From Chitinilyticum aquatile DSM 21506 (GTDB taxonomy: Bacteria; Pseudomonadota; Gammaproteobacteria; Burkholderiales; Chitinibacteraceae), in contig NZ_KE387261.1 of assembly GCF_000430805.1 (NCBI RefSeq), positions 121,844 through 185,843 of the forward strand: a stretch of 64,000 nucleotides of DNA. The letters run 5' to 3'. Each line of letters begins with the position of its first letter. Position 1 is the stretch's first letter. The notes under the pieces are model-generated. The model did no database searches. It was given only the letters and a program-made list of their open reading frames with translations, and was not told the DNA's origin. Positions 59,038-64,000 of the stretch are shown piece after piece. A program made the position numbers and the translations under genes.

Positions 59038-60801
59038 CTATCCGGCCGCAGCCGGAATTTCGCTGTCTTGCGATTTGGCCAGATTGCGCGGCGTGTCGAT
59101 GTCGTTGCCGCGGATGACCGCGCAATAGTAGGCCAGCAACTGCAGTGCCACGGTATAGATCAGCGGGCTCAGATCGGTCAGGCCGGCAGGCAGGCGGATA
59201 ACGTGAAAGCGCTCGACTGGCGCGAGTGCCGCGTCGGTAAAGGCAAAGATCTCGCCGGATCGGGCGCGAACTTCCTGCAGGTTGGCGAGTGCCTTTTCCG
59301 CATGCAGGTTCCAGGGCAGGCAGGCCACGACAGGCAGTGAGCCATCCACCAGCGTGATGGGGCCGTGCTTCAGTTCGCCGGCCGGAAAGCCTTCCGCGTG
59401 CAGGTAGGCAACTTCCTTCAGCTTGAAGGCACCTTCCATGGCAACAGGGTAGTGAATGTTGCGACCGATCACGAAGAGATTCTGCTGTCGCGCCAGCCGC
59501 TGTGCCCACTCCCTGATCAGCGGAGCCAGTTGCAGGGTGGCATTGATGAGGGCCGGCAGCCTGAGCATTTCTTCGCGGGCTTCCTGTTCGCGCTCGGCGC
59601 TGACGCGGCCGCGTGCGCGGCCAAGTGCAAGGGCAAGCTGATAGAGCGCCAGCAGTTGCGCGGTAAACGTTTTGGTCGAGCAGATCGCGCGTTCGATGCC
59701 GGCAGACGGCAGGATGTGGTATCGCGCCAGCTTCACCAGCGAACTGCTGGCGGTATTGCTGATGGCTACCGAGCACTGCAATCCTTGTGCTTGCGTGTGG
59801 CGCAGCGAAGCGAGCGTGTCTGACGTTTCCCCCGATTGCGAGATGGCGATGACCAGAGTGTGCAGCGGTGGCTGCGTATCGCGATAGCGGTATTCGCTGG
59901 TGAGTTCGACCTGGACGGTGACGCCCCCCAGTGTTTCCAGCCAGTAGCTGGCAATCTGCGCACTGTGAAAGCTGGAGCCACAGGCCAGCAGCAGAACGTG
60001 CGAGATTCCGGCCAGCTCCTGCCGTAAGGCTGGACTGATCTGGCTTTGTCCCTGTACTTCCTGGCTTGCCAGACTGGCCAGTACGCCGGGCTGGGCGTAG
60101 ATTTCTTCCAGCATGAAATGGGGTAAGCGAGCCTGCTGCGAAGAGGGCAGCAGGGCGACCGGATGCAGGCTGCCATCGCCATGCAGGGCCACGGGCGCTT
60201 CCTTGCCGAAACGCAGCACTTCACCGCTTTGTACCGTGTGGGTCTGGCTGCAGAGCTGGCGGACCAGCGAAAGTTCGCTGCCGCACAGCTGCAATTGCCC
60301 GTTGCGAACACCCAGGTGCAGTGGCCAGCCGAGGCTGCAGGCGTAGAGTTCGTCAGGGGCATTCAGCTGATGAACGATCAGGCCAAGATAGCCCTTGAGG
60401 CGCTGGCGCAGTTGCAGCAGGGCTTCGGCCATTGTTTCGGTGGCAAGCAGCGCCCGCAATTGTCCGAGCAGGACTTCCGCAATGCCGGCGGTCGCAGCCA
60501 AACCGACTTCCCTGGCAAGAGCTGCGTGGTTTTCCAGTGCGCCCAGAGCGGCGACGACCAAGCCACCTGCATGGCTGGCAAGTTGCAGCTCCGGTGCGCT
60601 GCCATGGCAGAGCATGGCCCAGCGCGACTGGGCTTCAACGGGCGGAATCGTGTCGGCCTGCAACCCTTTTTGTGTTGCCAGCTGCCCCCGGTCTTCGTAG
60701 ACCAGGCATGCTGTACTGGCGGGCGAAGTCTGCCGGGGCTGGAGTTCGCTAACGGAGGGCAGGATGTCGAAGGGCGCATACAGGGCGAGGATTTCTGGCA
60801 T
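59038..60801 (-). CDS. GlmS-like SIS-domain protein lacking the glutaminase Cys
   Basis: A 587-residue homologue of glucosamine-6-phosphate synthase. The two SIS domains are well kept: LLLACGSSFHSAQIASYWLE, VIAISQSGETSDTLASL, ERAICSTKTFTAQLLALYQLA, HYPVAMEGAFKLKEVAYLHAEGFPAGELKHGP and the terminal DIDTPRNLAKS. The N-terminal part is divergent and starts MPEILALYAP instead of MCGIVG, so the nucleophile Cys is absent, although amidotransferase-like pieces remain. It may be an ammonia-using synthase, an isomerase or deaminase of amino-sugar phosphates. The GGDEF gene follows 11 bp downstream. Confidence 0.85.
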   Translation of the reverse strand: MPEILALYAPFDILPSVSELQPRQTSPASTACLVYEDRGQLATQKGLQADTIPPVEAQSRWAMLCHGSAPELQLASHAGGLVVAALGALENHAALAREVGLAATAGIAEVLLGQLRALLATETMAEALLQLRQRLKGYLGLIVHQLNAPDELYACSLGWPLHLGVRNGQLQLCGSELSLVRQLCSQTHTVQSGEVLRFGKEAPVALHGDGSLHPVALLPSSQQARLPHFMLEEIYAQPGVLASLASQEVQGQSQISPALRQELAGISHVLLLACGSSFHSAQIASYWLETLGGVTVQVELTSEYRYRDTQPPLHTLVIAISQSGETSDTLASLRHTQAQGLQCSVAISNTASSSLVKLARYHILPSAGIERAICSTKTFTAQLLALYQLALALGRARGRVSAEREQEAREEMLRLPALINATLQLAPLIREWAQRLARQQNLFVIGRNIHYPVAMEGAFKLKEVAYLHAEGFPAGELKHGPITLVDGSLPVVACLPWNLHAEKALANLQEVRARSGEIFAFTDAALAPVERFHVIRLPAGLTDLSPLIYTVALQLLAYYCAVIRGNDIDTPRNLAKSQDSEIPAAAG

Positions 60802-60848
60802 GAGGCGATCCGTGGGTGGGCGCGGCAGACGGGTATTCCAGTCGGGTG

Positions 60849-62033
60849 TCAGGCTGTGCGCAGGGCGTCGATGATCTTCATCCTAGACGCCTGCAGCGCA
60901 GGAAGAAAGCCGCCGAGAAAGCCCATGGCAAGTGCAAACGTCAGGCTGGCGGCAATGATGCCGGGCGTCAGCGTGAAACTGAACGCCAGCTCGGCAAAAG
61001 TCTGCCAGTTCATGGTGGATACCGTGAAGAACTGCATGCCGGATGCGACCGTCACCCCGGCCAGCCCGCCGACCAGCCCCAGCAACAGCGCCTCCAGCAG
61101 AAACGCCAGCAGAATGCTGCTGCGCCGGAAGCCGATCGCCCTCAGCGCGCCGATTTCGCGTACGCGGTTGGCAACAGACGAATACATGGTGATCGTGGCG
61201 CCGATGATGGCGCCCACCGAGAAAATCACCGTCAGGGTCAGCCCGAGAATGCTGATGAAGGTAGCCATCACTTTCGATTGTGCCGCGTAGAAGTCATTTT
61301 CGCGCTGTACCTCGATGGTCAGTCGCTTGTCCGCTTTGACTGCACTGGCGAGCGCATCGAAGTGGTCGGGTCTGTCGAGCCGGAAAATGGCCGAAGAATA
61401 CATGCCGCTGCGGCGGAAGGCCTGCTGCATCTGTTCGCTGTCACCCCAGATTTCCGAATTGAAGCCGGTCTTGCCGGCATCGAATATGCCCACTACCAGC
61501 CAGTCGCGACGGGCAAAGCGCAGCGTGTTGCCGATGGCAACGCCGGCAAAACCGTCGGCAATGCTGCGCCCGACGATGATTTCATTGCTGCCGGGCCGGA
61601 AAGTCCGCCCTGAAGCCAGCTTCAGCTGGGGGCGCAGGGCAAGCCCGGTAGCGCTGGTGCCGCGTATCGTGACATTGCTGGGTTGGCCGCTCTGCTTTTT
61701 CGGCAGTGAATTGAGCACCAGCGTTTCGCGTACAAAATACGGATGGCCAGTCGCATCCCGTGCGATCTGGGGCTGGGTCGAGAGCGCATCGAGTTCAGTC
61801 AGTGGCAGGCCGCTCTGGACTTCAGTCTGAGAGCCGGCCCGTATGGCAATCACGTTCTGCGGGCTGCCTGTTTCTACCAGTGTTTCACGCAGGCCCGCTT
61901 CCAGCATCAGCACCGTGGCGAAGACAAAGACCACCAGACCCATGCCGCCAGCAGTCAGGGCCGTGGTCAGCCGGCGCGTGAGCAGATTGCGCCAGACATA
62001 CGCTAGCGGAACGCCTCGCAGTCGCTGCATCAT
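60849..62033 (-). CDS. ABC transporter permease, MacB/FtsX type (second of pair)
   Basis: A 394-residue permease: an N-terminal membrane helix (LTAGGMGLVVFVFATVLML), a large periplasmic domain of about 210 residues, then three C-terminal helices (ILGLTLTVIFSVGAIIGATITMYSSV..., LLEALLLGLVGGLAGVTVASGM, FALAMGFLGGFLPALQASRM). The REIGALRAIGFRRSSIL coupling motif is the FtsX/MacB contact with the ATPase. It starts 10 bp after the first permease. No ATP-binding subunit lies in the window. Confidence 0.92.
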   Translation of the reverse strand: MMQRLRGVPLAYVWRNLLTRRLTTALTAGGMGLVVFVFATVLMLEAGLRETLVETGSPQNVIAIRAGSQTEVQSGLPLTELDALSTQPQIARDATGHPYFVRETLVLNSLPKKQSGQPSNVTIRGTSATGLALRPQLKLASGRTFRPGSNEIIVGRSIADGFAGVAIGNTLRFARRDWLVVGIFDAGKTGFNSEIWGDSEQMQQAFRRSGMYSSAIFRLDRPDHFDALASAVKADKRLTIEVQRENDFYAAQSKVMATFISILGLTLTVIFSVGAIIGATITMYSSVANRVREIGALRAIGFRRSSILLAFLLEALLLGLVGGLAGVTVASGMQFFTVSTMNWQTFAELAFSFTLTPGIIAASLTFALAMGFLGGFLPALQASRMKIIDALRTA

Positions 62034-62043
62034 GTGATCTTCC

Positions 62044-63207
62044 TCACGTAATGGCCCTCAAGCCGTCGACGATGCGGATGTGCATCGCCCTCGCGGCCGG
62101 CAGGATGGCGGCGGAGAGCCCGATGACGAGTGCAGCCAGCACCTGCTGTTCGACGGTGCTGGTGGCAACCTGGAAAACCGGGAAGAAATTGTCGAGCTTG
62201 CTGCCGATCACGCCGGCAAGTGGCGGAGTGAGCAAAATGCCCAGGCCGCCGCCGGCGAGCGCCAGTGCCAGCGATTCGGCCAGGACCAGCCAGCCCACTG
62301 TGGCGGGAGGAAAGCCCAGCGCCTTCAGCGTGGCGTATTCGCTGCTGCGCTCGCGGGCTGCCATTGCCATGGTGTTGGCCATCACCGCCATGATGATGAG
62401 GATCACCACATAGGACACGATCTGGATGGCCTTCACAATGGCACCAGTCATCGCGACAAAGCTCATCTGGAAGGCTTTTTCCGTTTCGGTCAGCGTTTCA
62501 GCCAGCGAGTTGCGGAATTCAAGGTCAACCCGCTGGGAGACTCCGGCGGCCGATTCGCCCGGCGCAAAGCGGATTACGAAGACGCCGATCTGGTTGGCCC
62601 AGGCAGGCGCGCGGGCTTTGACTGCTTCGTTGAGATAATCCCAGTGCAGGAAAAACTGGTTTTCATCCGTGCTGGCATCGCGGCCTTGGTAGATGCCGCT
62701 GATGACGAACTCCCAGTTGCCGGTATAGATCGTGCCACGCAGCGGCACCGTGTCGCCGACCTGCCAGCCGAAGCGTTTGGCCAGCTTGGCACCGACGATC
62801 ACACCACGCCGTTCGCGCTGAAAAGCGGCAAGTTCGTCAGGGCTGATGATGAATTCGGGATACAGGTCGAAATAGCTGTTGGCATCGACGGCAAACTGCG
62901 GGAAAAAATTGCTTTCATCGATGTAGACACCGCCAAACCAGTTAGCCCAGCTTACCGCCTCGACACCGGGTTGGGCACGGATTCGCTCGGCGTAGGCCAG
63001 CGGCATCGAAAAGGTCAGTGAAATGGCGTTGCGCGTGATCAGGCGGTTGGCGGCCGCCGCATCCACGCCGGCATACCAGGCTGAAATCACCGTCTGCAGC
63101 AGGCCGAAGGCCAGAATGGCGACGATGATGCCGGCCAGCGTCAGCAATGAGCGCAGGCGATGCCTGAGGGTATTGCGCAGCGCGAAGCGGATCAGAAGGG
63201 TTAGCAC
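62044..63207 (-). CDS. ABC transporter permease, MacB/FtsX type (first of pair)
   Basis: About 387 residues with the same layout as its neighbour: N-terminal helix (LLTLAGIIVAILAFGLLQTVISAW), periplasmic domain, three C-terminal helices and the coupling segment ERSSEYATLKALGFPPATVG. The frame is open to a GTG at 63246, but that lies inside a MITE-like element. The GTG at 63207 with TAGG upstream gives a normal N-terminus (VLTLLIRFALRNTLRHRLRS). The two permeases probably form one heterodimeric transporter or exporter. Confidence 0.9.
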   Translation of the reverse strand: MLTLLIRFALRNTLRHRLRSLLTLAGIIVAILAFGLLQTVISAWYAGVDAAAANRLITRNAISLTFSMPLAYAERIRAQPGVEAVSWANWFGGVYIDESNFFPQFAVDANSYFDLYPEFIISPDELAAFQRERRGVIVGAKLAKRFGWQVGDTVPLRGTIYTGNWEFVISGIYQGRDASTDENQFFLHWDYLNEAVKARAPAWANQIGVFVIRFAPGESAAGVSQRVDLEFRNSLAETLTETEKAFQMSFVAMTGAIVKAIQIVSYVVILIIMAVMANTMAMAARERSSEYATLKALGFPPATVGWLVLAESLALALAGGGLGILLTPPLAGVIGSKLDNFFPVFQVATSTVEQQVLAALVIGLSAAILPAARAMHIRIVDGLRAIT

Positions 63208-63217
63208 GATATACCTA

Positions 63218-63484
63218 GGCTCTGTTGAGGTATGATTATTTTTCACGCGACGGGCTATTTTGCCCTAGTGCAAGGCATTCGCCACGCCGCAGTATTGGGT
63301 ACTGTCAGTGGCGAATAACGCCGCAATGGGGCAAAAGAGCCCGTCGCCCGCAGGGCAGTCCCGCCATTCTTGCCGGATGCTTTGTTGCCAATGCTCGTCA
63401 ATACCCGTATTGACTTGCGCTTGGCTTCGCGCCCCGACAAGCTGGCGGGGCTGCGTAAAAAACTAATCAAACCTCAACAGAGCC
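63218..63484. mobile_element. 267-bp MITE-like element with GGCTCTGTTG termini
   Basis: The ends GGCTCTGTTGAGGT (63218-63231) and ACCTCAACAGAGCC (63471-63484) are perfect complements, and the match continues imperfectly for about 20 bp (ATGATTATTTTT / AAAAAACTAATCAA). Inside are two palindromes: one with GCGACGGGCT...AGCCCGTCGC (about 63247-63346), one centred on GTCAATACCCGTATTGAC. This is the same architecture as the element at 53642. Confidence 0.75.
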
Positions 63485-64000
63485 TGGCTGGGTAATACCA
63501 AGCGCCTCGTCCAGCAGGCGGGCCGTTTCATCGTCGGGGGCAAATTTGCGGGCAAACAGTGCCGGGCTGCGGCAGAGCGCCGGAATATCGTCCGGCGTAA
63601 AGGTGCGCGGCGACCACGCGCCGTCGGGCCATTCGATGTGGCGCAGCGCGTTGGCCTGCAGGGCCGGGCGCAGCGGGCTGTGCCAGAGCAGTGTCTGGAA
63701 GAACATTTCATCAGGAACCAGCGTGCGGGCGAAAAACGCTTCCAGCCGCGGATTGGCGGAACAGCTTTCCAGTACAGTTCGTACGGCGGCGGCGGAGAGC
63801 ATCCACCACTGGCTGCCGGCGCGAACCTCGCTCAGTGGCGCGGGCAATTGTCGCTGCCAGCCGAGGTGATGCGCGATTCGCTGCAGGCGTTGCAACAGCT
63901 TGCCGCGGCGTGTGCCATTCAGCGCTTCCGGGTGATGGCGCTGCCAGCGATACGCCACATCGAATTCTTCCGGCGCTTTCAGATCAATCCAGCCGGCTAC
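63467..64000 (-). CDS. Core-2/I-branching-type glycosyltransferase, partial (5' end outside window)
   Basis: The frame is open to the window edge, so at least 177 C-terminal residues are present. GSQWWMLSAAAVRTVL and LVPDEMFFQTLLWHSPL are typical of the core-2/I-branching beta-1,6-N-acetylglucosaminyltransferase fold used by bacteria for polysaccharide branching. The last residues (PGSVEV-stop) are read from the MITE-like element's terminal repeat. Confidence 0.8.
   Translation of the reverse strand, partial: VAGWIDLKAPEEFDVAYRWQRHHPEALNGTRRGKLLQRLQRIAHHLGWQRQLPAPLSEVRAGSQWWMLSAAAVRTVLESCSANPRLEAFFARTLVPDEMFFQTLLWHSPLRPALQANALRHIEWPDGAWSPRTFTPDDIPALCRSPALFARKFAPDDETARLLDEALGITQPGSVEV

Overview
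The window comes from a betaproteobacterium, most likely of the order Neisseriales (a Chitinibacteraceae/Chromobacteriaceae-type organism). The main reasons are the unbroken series rpoE-rseA-rseB-rseC-mucD-glutaredoxin-lepA-lepB-DUF4845-rnc-era-recO, class-typical proteins (PilZ, DUF1857, DUF2789, YjgA/PmbA pair), moderately high GC with GCC/CTG-rich codons, and a secreted protein with chitin-binding modules. The family-level placement is inference.

Layout. 1-6133: a partial tRNA-Leu, rnr, a PilZ-like protein, a SIMPL-domain protein, a YgfX-like membrane protein and nadB. 6295-16227: sigma-E and its regulators, the periplasmic protease MucD, then the translation/secretion/RNA-processing series lepA to recO. 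A strong intrinsic terminator sits only 20 nt before lepA. 16320-26342: a SpoIIAA-like protein, a large conserved unknown, an esterase and a HAD hydrolase, yjgA/pmbA, a DNA glycosylase, a periplasmic binding protein, a class 1A dihydroorotate dehydrogenase, and a MarR regulator divergent from an aminotransferase with two matching operators. 26407-31972: two tiny genes, then a TPP riboswitch with thiM-thiE and, further on, thiD; the thiamine block is split by palindromic DNA and a phospholipase-D-like gene broken by a stop codon. 32273-40236: a signalling cluster (REC-HD-GYP, Cache-GAF sensor without output domain, 1731-residue hybrid histidine kinase). 40356-49911: a chitin-binding polysaccharide deacetylase, CHAD and HAD proteins, YchJ, an unusual small-ORF/structured-RNA locus (44.5-45.1 kb), gph-ubiG-deaminase, an Ala-rich lipoprotein and a RoxA-type oxygenase. 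49968-64000: a peroxiredoxin-like protein lacking its catalytic Cys, slyD, an FAD dehydrogenase, degraded DNA, small DUF genes, an rRNA methyltransferase-like gene, regulators, a ceramidase-like membrane protein, tRNA-Arg, a GGDEF sensor, a GlmS-like protein without the catalytic Cys, two ABC permeases and a partial glycosyltransferase.

Three non-coding observations stand out. (1) A family of exactly 49-bp imperfect palindromes (consensus ends GGGTAT...ATACCC) occurs eight times. Six copies lie at or close to stop codons, one lies in a longer intergenic gap, and one lies in frame inside the GGDEF sensor gene. (2) Two 267-283 bp elements share the terminal sequence GGYTCTGTTG and a layout of two nested palindromes between terminal inverted repeats; one of them forms the ends of two neighbouring genes. 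(3) An AT-rich locus with repeated TGTAG/CTACA operators encodes a 30-32 residue peptide, followed by three tandem hairpins with GNRA loops at an exact 24-nt period and compensating stem changes, then a terminator. I regard (3) as the best candidate for something undescribed.

All functional names rest on reading the translated sequences and remembered family motifs; no database search was possible.
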